DNA of 64,000 bases from Acanthochlamys bracteata (lineage: Eukaryota; Streptophyta; Magnoliopsida; Pandanales; Velloziaceae). The notes beneath the pieces are model-generated. The model worked only from the letters and a program-made list of their open reading frames with translations, did no database searches and had not been told where the DNA came from. Below are positions 22,500 through 36,282 of the stretch, in pieces. Made by a program: the position numbers and the translations under genes. The stretch spans positions 3,875,489-3,939,488 of the forward strand of contig CM034144.1 in NCBI GenBank assembly GCA_019914995.1, given 5' to 3'. Each line of letters begins with the position of its first letter. Positions within the stretch are counted from its first letter, which is position 1.

Positions 22500-24159
22500 T
22501 TTTCTTTTGTTGGTAAGATAGATCTGAAGGAATTATGCTACTAGCCAAGTAATTCACGAAATCTGCATACCATAGAGCATCGATACTTCGAAGAGAAAAT
22601 AACTGTTCATCAGGGAATGCTTGATTAATGCCAATGGTAGCCTCTTGACCTTGTTCTTCTTGTTCTATCCGAGATAAGTGATCCGCCACTTGATTTTCAG
22701 AACCCTTTCTGTCTCGGATTTCCAAATCAAATTCTTGCAGTAGAAGTACCCATCGAATGAGCCTTGGTTTAGCTTCTTTTTTTTTCTTTTTTTTTAGCAA
22801 ATACTTGAGAGCTGAGTGGTCAGTGTAGACTATCACTTTGGAGCAAACCAAATATGATCGAAACTTTTGAAAAGCAAACACAACAGCTAGAAGCTCCTTC
22901 TCTGTAGTTGCATAATTCATTTTGGGCATATGTTAAGATTCGGCTTGCATAATAGATGACATGAAATACTTTGTTCTTTTGCTGCCCTAACACAACAGCA
23001 TAATCACTAGCATCGCACATGATTCCAAAAGGCAAATTCCAAACCGGTGCTACAATGTTAGGGGCTGAAGCTAACTTCTGTTTTAGAGTGTTAAAAGCTG
23101 GAAGCACTCTTCAGAAAATTTAAATGGCATGACTTTGAGTAGGAGGTTGCATAAAGGCTTCGTTATCTTTGAAAAATTTGATGAATAGGCGAAAGAAATC
23201 GGCATGCCCAAGAAAGCTTCTCACTGCCCTAACTGAAGTTGGTGGTGGTAATTTTGCAATCACTTCTACCTTTGCCAGATCAACTTCTATTCCCTTGGTT
23301 GAAATGCAATGTCCTAGAACAATACCTTCAAGCACCATAAAGTGGCATTTCTCCTAATTCAATACTAAATTGGTTTACTCACATCGTTGCAAAATTGAAG
23401 CCAAATTTTTTAAACAGTCATCAAAGGAAGATCCAAACACGTAGAAGTCATCCATGAAAATCTCAATGAATCTTTCCACCATATTAGAAAAAATTGCCAT
23501 CATACATCTTTGGAAAGTGGCCGGTGTATTGCATAGGCCAAACGGCATCCTCCGAAATACAAAAGTTCCGTACGGACATGTAAAGATGGTCTTTTCTTGA
23601 TCTTTCGGTGCTATTGGAATTTAATTGTTACCGGAATAGCCATCCAAACAACAATAATGTGAATGGGCAGCAAGTCTCTCCAACATTTGATCAATGAAAG
23701 GTAATGGAAAGTGATCTTTCCGAGTAGCATCATTCAACTTGCGATAATTAATGCATACCCGCCATCCTATGGCAGTTCTTGTCGGAATGAGCTCACTGTT
23801 ATTCCTCCTTTTTTTTGTACCACTTGCACATGACTCACCCATGAGCTATCAGAGATCGGATAAATGATTCCTGCATCAAGTAATTTTAGAACTTTTGCTC
23901 TCACCACCTCCTTCATGTTTGGATTCAAACGTCTTTGATTTTCAACTGCAGGCTTATAGTTTTCTTCCATTAGGATTTTATGCATGCAAACTGAAGGACT
24001 TAAGCCCTTGACATCAGCAATGGACAATCCCAATGCAACCTTATAATATCTCAAAATCCGAAGCAACTTTTCCTCCTCTAAGTCACTCAAAGAAGCCGAA
24101 ATAATAATAGGAAGTGATGAACTTTCTCCTAGGTATGCATACCTTAAATATGTAGGCAA
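22500..24159 (-). pseudogene. Athila-type reverse transcriptase and RNase H region (fossil)
   Basis: RT blocks include the thumb-side LGHADFFRLFI area and the N-terminal RRLNPNMKEVVRAKVLKLLD with GIIYPISDSSWVS. RNase H is marked by [37 protein letters not shown] and then DHLSRIE. The order and motifs are standard for Ty3/Gypsy. Several breaks are present. Confidence 0.9.
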
Positions 24160-24342
24160 CGGCTTAAGCTAAAAAACTGGAGGCTTTTCAATGGATGGAG
24201 CTGTCTTAAGAGAGCTTTCCCCAAGGTCCTCAAACTTCTCCAATAGGCGGTGAAGCTTGCAAGTAATGAGCATATGACTCAATCTCTTTACTTTCGGCCT
24301 TAGAAGATTCACCTTGGATAATACGAGCTGCTAAAGGGTCAA

Positions 24343-25278
24343 TTAGAGGTCTACCTTGACTGCAACAGCCACCATTCGGTCAACTATGTCAATTCGCAAA
24401 CAGTCATCACTGTTGGATGGACACTTCATAGCTTCAAATACATTGAACGTGACTTGCTCATCTTGTACTCGCAAAATTAACTTCCCTTGCTGCACATCGA
24501 TCAATGCTCTTCCATTGGCTAAGAATAGTCGACCAAGAATAATTGATATGCCTTTATCTTCTTCCATATCTAGTACAATAAAATCAGCAGGGAATATGAA
24601 TTTATCCACTTTCACTAGCACATCTTCAAATATTCCTCTTGGATGCTTAATAGATCGATCCGCTAGTTGAAGAGAAACTGTGGTTGCCTTTACTTCTCCC
24701 AATCCTAATTTTCTGTAAATAGAGAATGGCATTAAATTAATGCTTACACCTAAATCACATAAAGCTTTTTCAAAATGAGAGTTTCTAATAGTGCAAGGTA
24801 TAGTAAAACTCCCTAGATCTTTTAACTTTGGTGGCAACTTATTTTGCAAGATAGCACTACACTCCTCGGTTAGCGTCACCGTTTCATAGTCTTCCAGTTT
24901 TCGTTTGTTGGACAAAATCTTTTTCATGAACTTTACATAGCTTGGCATTTGATCCAACGCATCTGCAAAAGGATTGTTAATATGCAACTTTTTAAACACA
25001 TCGAGAAATTTAGAGAATTGCTTATCCAATCTGGTCTTTCGAAGGAGTTGAGGAAATAGAATCGGTGGCGCATAAGACTTGGTTGGTGCTGCTGTTTGGG
25101 GCTGGTTAATGTCCGAGCTTTCTTCTTTAGTTGATTCGGTGGCATTCTCCAGTGTTTGCTTGTTGTTCTGTTCTATTCCAGAGGGTGATTTAGATGAAAA
25201 CATTTCGGGTTGCTCCCTTAACTCATTGCTGTTAACTGTTGGACTTGAGAATCTTCCCAATTCGAAGTGCAATTGCAT
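24343..25278 (-). pseudogene. Athila-type aspartic protease region (fossil)
   Basis: The longest surviving frame (311 codons). It carries SINLMPFSIYRKLGLGE, VSLQLADRSIKHPRG and DFIVLDMEED with ILGRLFLANGRALIDV, the usual landmarks of the plant Gypsy protease domain between gag and RT. Confidence 0.85.
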
Positions 25279-25289
25279 TCACTTGCTCC

Positions 25290-26606
25290 TTAGGATTTAC
25301 CTCAGTGTTGCTTGGAAAAGAGCCTTGTGGTCTTCCAGATAACAACCTTGCCAGTTGGCCCATTTGAACCTCAAGGCTTTGGATAGAGGCAGCTTGGTTT
25401 TGCAAAGTTGATTCTATTTTGGCCATGAATTGGGCAAGGGCATCTTCAATTGGTGTTTTAGTTACTGGTTGCTGCTGAAATTCAGAGGAGTTTCTATTTA
25501 TGTTTTGATGATTTTTCTATGAAAAATTTGGATGATCTCGCCAACCTGGATTGTATGTGTTGGAGTATGGATTGTTCGATTGCCGGTTAACATTGGACAC
25601 CATTGCACTTGTTCTGCGGGAGATGGTGAGAATGGGCTTCCAACTTGATAATCAACACTAGCATAACTTCCCCCACATAGTTCACAAACTTAAGTACGCG
25701 CTTGAATTGCTTTACCGGTTAAGCTTCCGAGCTGTTTGGAAAGCACCTTCATTTGTGCAGTCAATTCAGCAACACCATCAACTTGGTGTACTCCTCCTGT
25801 CCGTTTTGTCATCGAACGTTCTGAAGGTTATTGGTAGTTATTTGCCGTCATTTCCTCCAGCAACTCATAGTCTTCGTCTTGCGTTTTACTCATCAGCGCT
25901 CCACCAGCTGCGGCATCAACAATTGTCCTACTCGTACAACTCAACCCTTTATAGAATGTTTGGACTTGTAGCCACTTTGGAAAACTGTGGTGAGGGCACT
26001 TCCTTAGCAGGTCTTTGTATCTTTCCCACACCTCATACAAAGACTCCATATCAAATTGAGTAAAGGTAGTGATGTCGTTCCTTATCTTCGCCGTCTTTGC
26101 AGGAGGGAAGAATTTAGCTAGGAATTTCTGTTAAAGCTAATGTCTCCCAAGTTGTAATGGTGTTGGGAGGAAGTGAATTCAACCATTCTTTTGCTTTATC
26201 CCTCGATGAAAATGGGAAGAGTCTCAACCTTATAGCATCATCGGACACACCATTATGCTTGAAAGTGTCACAACTCTCAAGAAAGTCAGCAATGTGAGTG
26301 TTTGGTTGGGTCATCATTTAGCGAGCCGTTGAATTGGACAGAAGTTTGGATCATTTGGATGATTGCGGGCTTGATCTGGAAGTTGTTCGCTTGAATTGCT
26401 AGACGTTTAATACTTGACGAGGCACTATTGATAGTAGGCATGGCATAATCCCTCAAAGCTTTTCCGTTTTCAACTTCTTCTACATTTTCTGCCATGGTAG
26501 TTTGCCATTCGTTGAGAGCTTCTTTGTTTTTCTTGATAACCCTCCTAACTGTACGTTCAATTTCAGGATCAAAGTGCTCAAGAGAAATACTTCTCGAACT
26601 TCGCAA
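25290..26606 (-). pseudogene. Athila-type gag region (fossil)
   Basis: Gag landmarks are IRLRLFPFSSRDKAKEWL, LYEVWERYKDLLRKCPHH and VQTFYKGL, then LEVQMGQLARLLSGRPQG and NPKEQVNAIALR at the end. Gag forms the particle shell in active relatives. Broken here. Confidence 0.88.
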
Positions 26607-26701
26607 ACACTATGCAAAACAAACTGAAAGAAGGTAAAGAATTAAAAATTCAAACTAAAACTAGAATTAATCGAAATCGATATTAATAAAAATTAAAATA
26701 A

Positions 26702-26720
26702 TCCCCGACAATGGCGCCAA
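26702..26720 (-). other. Primer-binding site, tRNA-Asp type
   Basis: On the minus strand TGGCGCCATTGTCGGGGAT lies just inside the 5' LTR. It closely fits the tRNA-Asp 3' end used by Athila-like plant elements. Confidence 0.85.
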
Positions 26721-26725
26721 AAATT

Positions 26726-28148
26726 TGTTGCTATTGTAAATGTACGAGTCGCACATGTAATACAATGATGAGAAAAGTATCGTTCCCACGAGGATTGATT
26801 AACTTATTAAGTACCGAAAATAACTAATTACAGGATTATTTGAACAATCGATCTAAAAGATTTAATGTTAAAACTAGAAAAAATAAAACAAGCTAAAACT
26901 AACACTCGTAAGATTTCGATGACTTAAGAGCTAGGGCATTTGATTTCACCGTAACTAATCCAATTCAACTCTGTATTCGTGCTATTGAAATTTATAATCT
27001 TTCTTGACAGTTGGAAAACCCTAATTTTTTTGATATACTTTCTCAAGCTATACGAAAAATACTTTCATGCAATAACTCACTATATCTCTATGTGAATTAA
27101 CATACAACAAAACTCATTAAGTTCTATAGCATCCTATATCAATTGCATGAACCATAAGAGTAAATCTCTGTCTCTTATGCAATTCGCGGCATTCATCACA
27201 AAAACTAATTCATACATCACATCTCTGTCTCAATACGAATCTCAAATCGATTGAATATTGGCCAAATACTAAAAAGCATTAAACACGGTAATGAATATTC
27301 AATAAACAATTATAAAACTTCGAGTAGCATAAAATTAGAAATTAAATCATCATAATTAGGCTACATCAAAACCCTAGCAAGGAGAAATTTAACTCATAGT
27401 TTTCAGATCTAACAAAACAAAGAGAAACATGAGAGATAGAACAAAACAACCCTGAACAAAGAGGGGTGACGAGCGAACTTCCGTCTCTTTTCTTTGCTGC
27501 GTGCTTCCGTCCTTCTTTCTCCCCGTTCCAGCAGTAGGAACCTCAAAAAAATAAACCTTACATGAGCCGCCACTTCCTGCTATATCTCCCCCCTTTCCCT
27601 TGGAAATTCAAAAATTGGGTATTTAAAACCATAAGGTTCTTTCCATAATTAAGTTGGTTCAGTCCAACCTAATCCGAACTCTTTGTCCACCCGTTTGTCT
27701 GTACCATCTTGCGGTATATTTGGCCTCCAAAAAATAAATTAAAATAATTAAAAGCTAAGATCAATGTCTTATGTTTTCAATCATATATCACACGTATTAT
27801 TTAAAAATCGGAAAGTCCGTCAAGTGTACTCGTTTCAGAAACTACGCACATGTTTCGGGTCTGCATCGTATCTCAACTTCTTCTGTAAATATATATCAAA
27901 TGGTTGCCCATAAAATTCTGAAATAATTCATGGACCAATTTGAATGTCTTGGCTTTTAATCCCAGTTGGTCGTTCACAAAATCTCCACAGAAAATTCAAA
28001 CTTTCATAAAAAACTCTCAGACTGCACGAAATTGCTAAAAATTAAGAAAAACAAAGAATTAAGGTTCTTTTTGATTAGTTTTTCTATTAAAAAATAAACA
28101 TATATGATGCAATAGTGCATGATATTATGTACATTTTTGAGCACATCA
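26726..28148 (-). repeat. 5' LTR of the Athila-type element
   Basis: 1423 bp, TG…CA, pairing with 18726-20135. The related solo LTR is at 36283-37680 in the opposite orientation. Confidence 0.95.
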
Positions 28149-28153
28149 ACCGC
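28149..28153. repeat. Target-site duplication ACCGC (right)
   Basis: Matches 18721-18725 exactly. Confidence 0.95.
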
Positions 28154-30165
28154 CTAAAGGATCGGACCGGGCCGGGCCGGGCGGGCTAGTACTCAAGCCG
28201 AAAGATCGGTCTGCGGGTTGGCCCATTTGGCCTAGCCCATTTTTTCATCTTTATCCATCAATAGCTATCACTATAAAATTAAATAAAATAAATAATCTAT
28301 TATAGCTTGAAATAAAAAAGCAACAGCTGAAATGCTACTCATCTTTTAATACTGTTTACATCAAGAACTTGTCCAAATTCTACGACTGGAATTATATAAA
28401 AAATAATTTGATTAAAGTCTGTGCTTCTGACAAAAAATTTCCGCAAGAACGAGCACCCTGTAGAAATCTGGGGGTTCTTGTAACACACAACTTGCAGGTA
28501 TAATGGAACAATTGCTAGTAATAAAATATTTCAACCACACAATGAGAACAAAAAATCTTATGTATGACTAGTCACGACAAGTACCTTATTACATACATTG
28601 GAGACAGCTCCTGTAAAGCATGGCTAAATCTTTGTGAATACCGCCGTTTTAAAATAAGTTAAATATCATTGGAAATCAAATTACCTAAGAAGAACAAATA
28701 AAAAGTAAGGTATCGAGAAATTTTGGAATTGGAAGTTAAGCAAATCCAAAAATAGCCTAATTCTTCCAAATTTAGAAACTTATATTTTACTCTGCAAATC
28801 TATTTTTTAAAACGTCCCCTCAACGGAGTATTATGTATTGAAAGAAAATTAAGATTAGAAACATTGAAGTGTTAAGATTTTAAGCTAACCTATATCTGAT
28901 GTAAATCTTAATTTGGTAAAATTATAATTCAATAATCTCAACAATTATGAGGATAAAAATAGAGTGATTATACATTACGAGAAAATTACAATCAAATGTT
29001 TTGACTAACTAATGTAGAAGTTCTCCAATATGCCGACATATAGCATAAATAGATCTATCTAGCATGCGTGCCAAGTTCTTTAATTTGACATAGACCATTT
29101 AATATATAACACTTGTCAGACAACTCAAATTAGAATCTATAAAAGAATCAAATTGAGAATACAAAACTTAATTCGAGAGTACCTGTGAAAACTTTTGCAT
29201 TTCCCTCCAAGCATAATGCAATTACGTTAGAGATGTACGCTTCTCTTAAACAGCCACCTTCAGCAAAGAACAAATTGCTTCCAAATAAAATAATCAATTT
29301 TCATACGGTGACAATCAACACCTGATAGAAAAAAACTTTCCTACATAAATCCAAAACCAACGCACTAACTATGTTTTCAAGATAAAGGATTAAAATTGTT
29401 TAAATGATGAGTTTACACTTGCTACTTACTAAAAGATAAACACAAGTATAGCATCAACTACTCCAACAACTAGCTGCCATAAGGTACTCAATAAGTTTAC
29501 ATTTAATCCTTACTAACATGCGAAAGATACATCAATCTAATAAACTCCACATTTCTTAAGAATAAAGATTTCAGTTATGAGAAACAGGCATATCAAATCT
29601 AAAAGCACAAAACCATAACTTATCTTGCAAGGCAAAAGCAAATATGCAATTGCAAAATATATAACAAGTGAAGATGAGATCGAACAAAATAATCTTCTCA
29701 CCTTCCATAATTTTTTAAGAAAGACTGGTGATGTAATTTTTCATTACAAATACCTAACTTTCTGAAAAGGTTAAGGAAGATGGATGCTACAATAATATAG
29801 TGTCCTAACCTAAACAAACCAAACATTAGAGAATGGTTGTGAACAAAGATGCAATATACAAATTGAAATATACATACCACATCATCAAGTGCTAGTTTAA
29901 TTATATATAAAGCTCCAACTTAAACACTAAATTTCATTCATGACCTCCCATCGATCTTGTCATTAGTGATTCCCCATTCCAGAAGATTCAAGTAGTAGTT
30001 GTCAAGAATATCCGACCCATCTAGAGTCCTCTCTACATACTCAAAAAAATCTCTAGATAACATTTATAACAACTCTCGATGCAAAATAGACAAGAACCTC
30101 ATATAAAATTTGGTAAAGAAATATAACTTAGAGAGTGTATCTCCTCTATCCACCTGTCCTATAAA
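28149..30165. other. Intergenic DNA with a GC-rich tract at its left edge
   Basis: Bases 28161-28240 hold a GGGCCGGGCC-type tract followed by 'ggcccatttggcctagccc', a style often seen inside hAT-like plant transposons. No terminal repeats were found to prove it. The rest is AT-rich with no supported gene. Confidence 0.4.
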
Positions 30166-30260
30166 CAAGAGAGGAGATAGAAACAATGTCAAAATCATTG
30201 TATAAGTTATGAATCAAGGAATGTGGCCTATTCTTGAAAGCAAAAATCCAGCACCAGTTC
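30165..30260 (-). pseudogene. Second CDC20-like fragment (pseudogene)
   Basis: On the minus strand it reads IFAFKNRPHSL and then IHNLYNDFDI, parallel to ILAFKNRPHAL and VHSFYNELDI in the fragment at the window start. The upstream PNRSAMDF part is missing here. Flanking noncoding DNA (30335-30450) also resembles 395-790, so this is a diverged genomic duplicate of that locus rather than an independent insertion. Confidence 0.55.
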
Positions 30261-32646
30261 GGTGATAGTGAACTTCAATAAAAATATTAAAAATTCCATT
30301 TTTGGAATCCTAAATAGGGAATTTCAATAAAAATAAGCCTCTGACAAGAACATCATTGAGATTTATTTAAATTCAGAATAAGAATTTCAATGAAAACTTT
30401 GAAATAGAAACAACTTCCATTCTCCATGAAAAAGCTAAGCTGGAGTGAGAGGAGTGAAGAAGTAGATGCATGTAGTTGCTTGCGGCAGAATCTCGCAACT
30501 GCAATCTAAACCTGCAGTGAGAGTAAACCGAAGAGAAACTACCTAAATCCAAAATGTTCGAGAACAGAAATAGAAATAACAACACAGAAATTAAAACAAA
30601 TTCCCTGCAAGAAACGATCAGCGTCACAGAACCAACGAATGAAGGGTAGGACACTAAGGAACAGTAATTCCCTCTAAGAAACAATGGTCAATAACAGAAG
30701 TAGAAAATAAAAGATATCAAAGCAACAATTTCAGTACTAAACTTTCAACGTTGCACTACATATGAGCAGCCACATTGATGCAATCATAAACTAAAGTAAA
30801 TAGCAACGCAAAACAATGCATGAAATGCTATAAATAAAGCTACAGAGTCAGGAAAGAGAGTTACAAGAAGAAGTATATCGATAGATGTTGAAGACCGTAT
30901 AACGAAATGACCAATGTCTATAATGCACTTTCCTAGGCAGATGGTGAATATAGCATTACTAGAGTTACTAACTGATAAACATTCAATGCGTATTACAACA
31001 CTATCAGAATTAATCATATTCATTGAAGGTGAAGGATCCCTAGTGTTACACTAACGTAATGATACAATTCCCAAGCAGGTTCACGATCAGATTAATGGCA
31101 TAGAAACAAGAGCGGAGAAACAATAGAATGCTACAAGAACAAGTACATGCATCAACACATGTGTCTGGCTAAACTAAAAATTGACCTGCAAGTTCCTATG
31201 AAGTGAGTGGAGGCTTCAAAGACGAAACCGGAGGGACACCCTCAATTCTTCACAAGTATATCCAATTTCCCATGTCATAATAATTTCCCATGCAAAACCA
31301 AATGTGTATCGTCAATCCACCTTACCAACAAATCAATAAAATCCAAAAACAAACTTGATTCCCTAAGGATAATACAACTTAGCAACCCACCTTAACAGCT
31401 AACTTCAAAGTCCAATTTATTGAGCATTAAAACTATTAACAAAAAGTAGTGAATACACCTCCATTAGAATTGATCCATGAGTATATTTAATGCTAATTAC
31501 AATATCAACAGAATTGACAATTACACATATGTAGTGGAAGTGAGGAGAAAAAAATTTTCTGTGATAATGTACCAAACTAAGCAAATGTGCAAGCGGGTTC
31601 CCATCCATATTATTGGAATAAAGCTAAGAAAGCACATACGATGAAGGAAAGGCAGTACGAAGGCATACTCTATTACCTGGAATGTGTAGAAGCAACTTTT
31701 AGCAACAACTTCAGCCACGATGGAAGGTTTTCTGCATTAGTTTCTAAAACAAGGCTGCAGGAACAAATTGTCTGGTGTGACTTGCCTCTCCACCAGTTTG
31801 GTAACCGATTGAAATCTAGAACAAGGTTTACAGTAATCAAGCTTATTATTCCTTTGAACAAATTGAAAATTGGAGAAATTGCTTTCCCTCAAGATAATAG
31901 GAACTTACTTTATTAGAGATAAAGAATTCTTGACACTAATGACTTGATCCATCGCCTAGAGCGGTCCAACTAGAAGGATCTACCAACTCAGATAAACATA
32001 ATCAAAAGTAAATTGTTAAAGAGTTGCTTGACTTCATATGCTCAACTAGCTACATGAAACCAACATCTCACAATTAATAATAAGGATTACCATGATGTTG
32101 ATCCTACAGTTGCCTAAGAAATAGCATCCTTCTCATAAAGTCTACAAAACCAATAGTAGTACCAATTCAATGCAAAAACGGGGCCTCAAGGTTTTCCAAA
32201 TCTTAAAAACTATAATTCTAACAAGAATTATCTTAGAAAAGAATTTTTGGGTGACTTGAGAGATCGCCCTTCGTCAGGTGAAACAGCATGGTAACCAAGA
32301 AACTATAATCATGTTATATACATACATACACAGAGACATACTTACATAAACACATACAAACAAATGCTTTTTCTCTGCCACGAACTCCCTAGGCCATTAT
32401 GGCTGTTCATTAGGGAGAAAATGGTCCCAAACCACTGTATCTATGGCCTTACCTTGCTGTAATTTTAGGACTTGAACATGCTCTGCAATCTTTGAGGTTG
32501 GCATAGCAAGCCACAAGTTGTTTGTCAGTTTGCTAAGCCAGAACCAATGGCAAAGAAATCTGTAAAGATACCAGGGACAAGCTGATAGACTTATCGTCCA
32601 CCAAATTAACCAAAGAAAGCTAGAATCTTTCACCAAGTTCAACATT
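30260..32646. other. Intergenic DNA, nothing recognised
   Basis: Several 60-110-codon frames on both strands (for example 31587-31916 plus and 32397-32645 minus) show no known domain. None is supported by splice signals that I could chain. Confidence 0.4.
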
Positions 32647-33226
32647 AACTAATATTCTTCTATCTACAGAAGTTTAAAGCTCCTTTTCCAGTTGTTTTCA
32701 TGAAGGTAAGACCAAATGATCAGCATACAAGTGCCTCTAGAAAAATTCAAAAAAGTTTAACAAAATACTACAACTTCAGTAATCACAAAAACTTTATATA
32801 ATTAGGATTATATGTTTTGCTCATGAAATATGACTACCATCTTAATATGTAGCAAAATACCATGTTGATCATAATCCCACTATGGAGTACCTCACCGTCC
32901 TACACGTACCAATACAATTTAAATAAATGTGACCATAAGCATAAATTCAGGGGACCAATTCAAGGCAAACGAAGGAAAGCCATAAACAATATTTGAAACT
33001 TATCTCTAAAGTAGAACAGAACTATTTCTCCGTTGTCGACTGAGTGTGAATGTTCAGCATCATTTATGTATTACAGGTTGCCGTGGATATTGTCGCGATT
33101 GAAATTGTTACTTGAACAAATCAGGTAGTAGTATAGCCGAGCCATTCCTAAGCGACTACTCCAACTTTTGAACAACGGACAAGGATGAAATATTATTCAG
33201 AAAAGGCATAATACTGGTACTAAAAG

Positions 33227-33966
33227 TATGGTTGTTAAAATTCCGGTTTAAATCTTAAAATCTTATGATTTTATATCAACAAAACGATCCTACTTGATAC
33301 AAGATCCTGATTTTACTTCGTATCTATAAGATCCCGATCTTAATCCTAAAATTCTTAAGATCCCGATTTTATTTGCGATCTTCTAATTTCAGCTTATAAA
33401 TTTTCTTTTAATGAATCAGAACAGCTCTCGAAGATTTTGAGTGAGGCTAAAATAGCTAAAGAAGATTAGTCGTTCGTTGTAGCGGGTGCGATTGTTTAGT
33501 TTACTTTGTGAGGGGTTTACTATGAGAGCAAAATATTTTTTGTATGGTGGTATTTTGAATTATATTTATTCTTTTTATTTTGTGGCGATAAAGATGGATT
33601 GTTTGATTACTTAAGGAAATTAGATTTTCTAAATATGATATAAGTGTACATTTACAAATAATGACATAATATATAAAGATATTGTGATAATGAGCTAAAT
33701 GAATATAAAAAACTGTTAATGATATAGTTTATATTAACTACAAATATAAATATTGTTAATTTATTACATTAAGACGAAATATAAGAAAGATTATGTATCT
33801 AATTTTCAGCAATTTTAATTAGTACTGTTTAAATTTTTAAAAACATTAAATAAATTTATAGAAAAATTATCGATAAGTAAGATCTTACGATCTTACTTAA
33901 ACTCCTGATTTTACGATCCTACACAAGCGAAATGATCCAACATAAAATCCCAATCTTGACAACCTT
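33227..33966. mobile_element. Mutator-like miniature transposon, copy 1 (740 bp)
   Basis: Very AT-rich, with terminal inverted repeats: the right end in reverse gives AAGGTTGTCAAGATTGGG and the left end gives TATGGTTGTTAAAATTCCGG. It is flanked by TACTAAAAG (33218-33226) and GACTAAAAG (33967-33975). The intact site in array unit 2 reads GGTACTAAAAGGA, confirming insertion. A 9-10-bp target duplication points to the Mutator superfamily. It has no coding capacity. Confidence 0.8.
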
Positions 33967-34589
33967 GACTAAAAGGACAAAACAAACTAAACGAAGAACA
34001 AGTAAACTCAATAAGCACCTTAAAGGACTAATACTAAATGCAACTACTTACCTCAAACAACCAGTTCTAAATACATGACTAACTTATTGCTACCATAACT
34101 GTCTACTTTCCCTCAAAGTTCAAAGGTTCATTACAGGTTATAGTCTTGAGGTTAAAAGCCAAATTGTAAGCCAATAAAGCCATCTTGAGGAAAAGAAAAA
34201 AAAACGATAATGTACTTTTAGGTTCTAGCCATTCCTCAAGCTCCCAGAAAAAAAGCATTAATACCATAAGAACAAAAAACTCAATGTAGGCCATAAAGAA
34301 AGTTGATGCTCCAACAAATACCCTGTCGCTTTTCTTAAGTTGAAACAAAGAGAAAAACAAACGAGACCAAACGAGTACTAAGCAAACTGCCCAAGTTGAG
34401 GAGAAACAAAAGAATTCACATAAGTGTGAAACTTATCTAAAGAAAAAAGTGACTGCTTGATCTATTGCCTGAATTAGTAAGCCTTCAACCCTCCAAGTTC
34501 ACAATCGCCTCCGTTGAACAACCTTAGCCCTCAGAGTACCAATGAGCACATGTATCGTTACATTAGTCTCCAAACAAGAGAAAGACACG

Positions 34590-35156
34590 TAATTAAAGGA
34601 AAGTGCCATGGGTTGAGAAGTTGGAGGAGCACATGACCCATTTTGTGATGAAAAGCTTGACAAAGTTGATTGAAAATTTAAACGCATGCGTTCTCATTTG
34701 CTAGTGTGGTTGATAAACGCTAGTAAATGATTCATAATTTATACTACAAGAAATCTGAATAGATGTTTGAAATAAAAACCTGTGATGATTCTAACCACTG
34801 TTTGCAGCTTCTATCGGAGTAGCACTATTAAAATCATCTCATCTATAATGTTCAAGCCACTATCAACAACAGCTGCTTCAGGAGAGCAATCATTGATGTG
34901 TTTGAAAATGCAAAGGAAACTTACTAACATAGAAAAATTGTGGCAAGCACTTGGCGTATTGCATTATTGTCTCTAAAACAAATCAATTAGGGAACAATCT
35001 ACATCACCTATTGAACTTCCAAATGGGTGCTTAAGAACACCAGTAGATATGGTTCAATTAAGAAACATCAGAAAAAGTTTCAACCATGAGGCTAACATAA
35101 AATTCAACAAGATCGACAGGCTATCAATGATTAGTCAAATGCAGTACAAGTTTTAG
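34590..35156 (+). other. Plus-strand conserved peptide segments in array units 1 and 2
   Basis: Two stretches keep similar plus-strand translations between units. At ~34616-34687: EKLEEHMTHFVMKSLTKL (unit 2, ~37892: GKLEDHLIQFVMKSLTKL). At ~35045-35156: VDMVQLRNIRKSFNHEAN, then DRLSMISQMQYKF (unit 2, ~38418: VDMVEFRNTKEGFNLEAN, then DRLTMISQMHYKF). Neither is recognised. They may be worn exons of an unknown gene or simply young duplicated DNA. Confidence 0.35.
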
Positions 35157-36282
35157 TTTCGGAGATTTGCACATCATTAACTAATATTTTTCTATGTGCA
35201 TCAGCTTAACGCTCCTTTTTTAGTTTAAAACTCCTTTTAAAGTTTTAGTGTAAAGTGCCTCCAAAGAGAAACTTGAAAATTTTAAACAAAATTCTACAAC
35301 TCCAATAATCACAAAAGAAATTAAATGATTAGAATTGTTTGTTTCACTCATGAAATATGACTACGACTTCAACATGTAGCAAAATACTATGTCGATGACA
35401 ATCACGCTATGGAGTACCTCATCGCCCTACACGTATCAAACAATATAAAGAAAAGTGACCAAAAGCATAAATCGAAGGGACAAATTCTAATTAGATGAGC
35501 GAAAGCCATAAACAATATTGGAAACTTATCTGTGAAGTATAACAAAACCATTTCTCCCTTTGCAACTGTGTGTTGACGTTCAGCATCATTTTATTAAAAA
35601 GATTAGAGGAAACAGATTTGTAGTCAACATAAGAAAATTATAGTTGTGATGTAGATACTCGCAATGAAAATTGTTATTCGAACATGTAGTAGTATGGCCA
35701 AGCCATTGCTTAGCGGTGACTCCAACTTCTGAACAAATGGACAAGAATAAAATATTATTATGAAATAGCATGATACTGGTACTAAAAGGATAAAACAAAA
35801 TAAACGAAGAACAAATAAATTCAGTAAGCACCTTACACTACCATTTTCTATATGCAACTTCCCTGAAACAAGCAGCTGTAAATACGTGACAAAGTTATTT
35901 CTACCATGACTATTTTCTATCTCTCATAGATCAAAGTTTCGTTGTTGGTTATAGTTCTGAGGTTAATTGAATAGAAAAACGATAAAAATATTTTGAGGAA
36001 AAGAGAAAAAATACATAAAGCACTGTTAGGGTCAAGCCATTCTTCAAGCTCCCATGCAAAATGTTAATTACATAAAAGGAAAAACTCTATGCAGGGCATA
36101 ACAAACGTTGATGCTCCAATAACGACTACGCTACTTTTCTTACATGAAAGCAATGAGAGAAAGAAATGAGACAAAACCAGTATCAAGCAAACTAAGTACG
36201 GAGAAAACAAAAGGATTCACATAAGTGTGAAACTTATTTAAGGAAGAAAGCGACTGCTTGGTCTATTGCCTGAATTGGTAAG

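Larger units (their letters stand above)
18726..28148 (-). mobile_element. Athila-type Ty3/Gypsy LTR retrotransposon, full-length but coding-dead
   Basis: 9.4 kb, transcribed leftwards. It has two LTRs of ~1.4 kb beginning TG and ending CA, a tRNA-Asp-type primer site next to the right LTR, a purine tract next to the left LTR, and perfect 5-bp target duplications. The coding order on the minus strand is gag, protease, reverse transcriptase, RNase H, integrase, as in Ty3/Gypsy. Athila membership is suggested by the primer site, by the block [20 protein letters not shown] in integrase, and by the conserved GGGAGGCAACCC motif downstream of pol (21248-21260). The coding region is interrupted in many places and cannot be active. 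LTR differences by eye are about 5%, implying roughly one to a few million years at usual plant rates. Confidence 0.95.

Noticed and set aside
31587-31916. 109-codon plus-strand frame
   Set aside because: An overlapping antisense frame exists, and I saw no domain, splice context or relatives.
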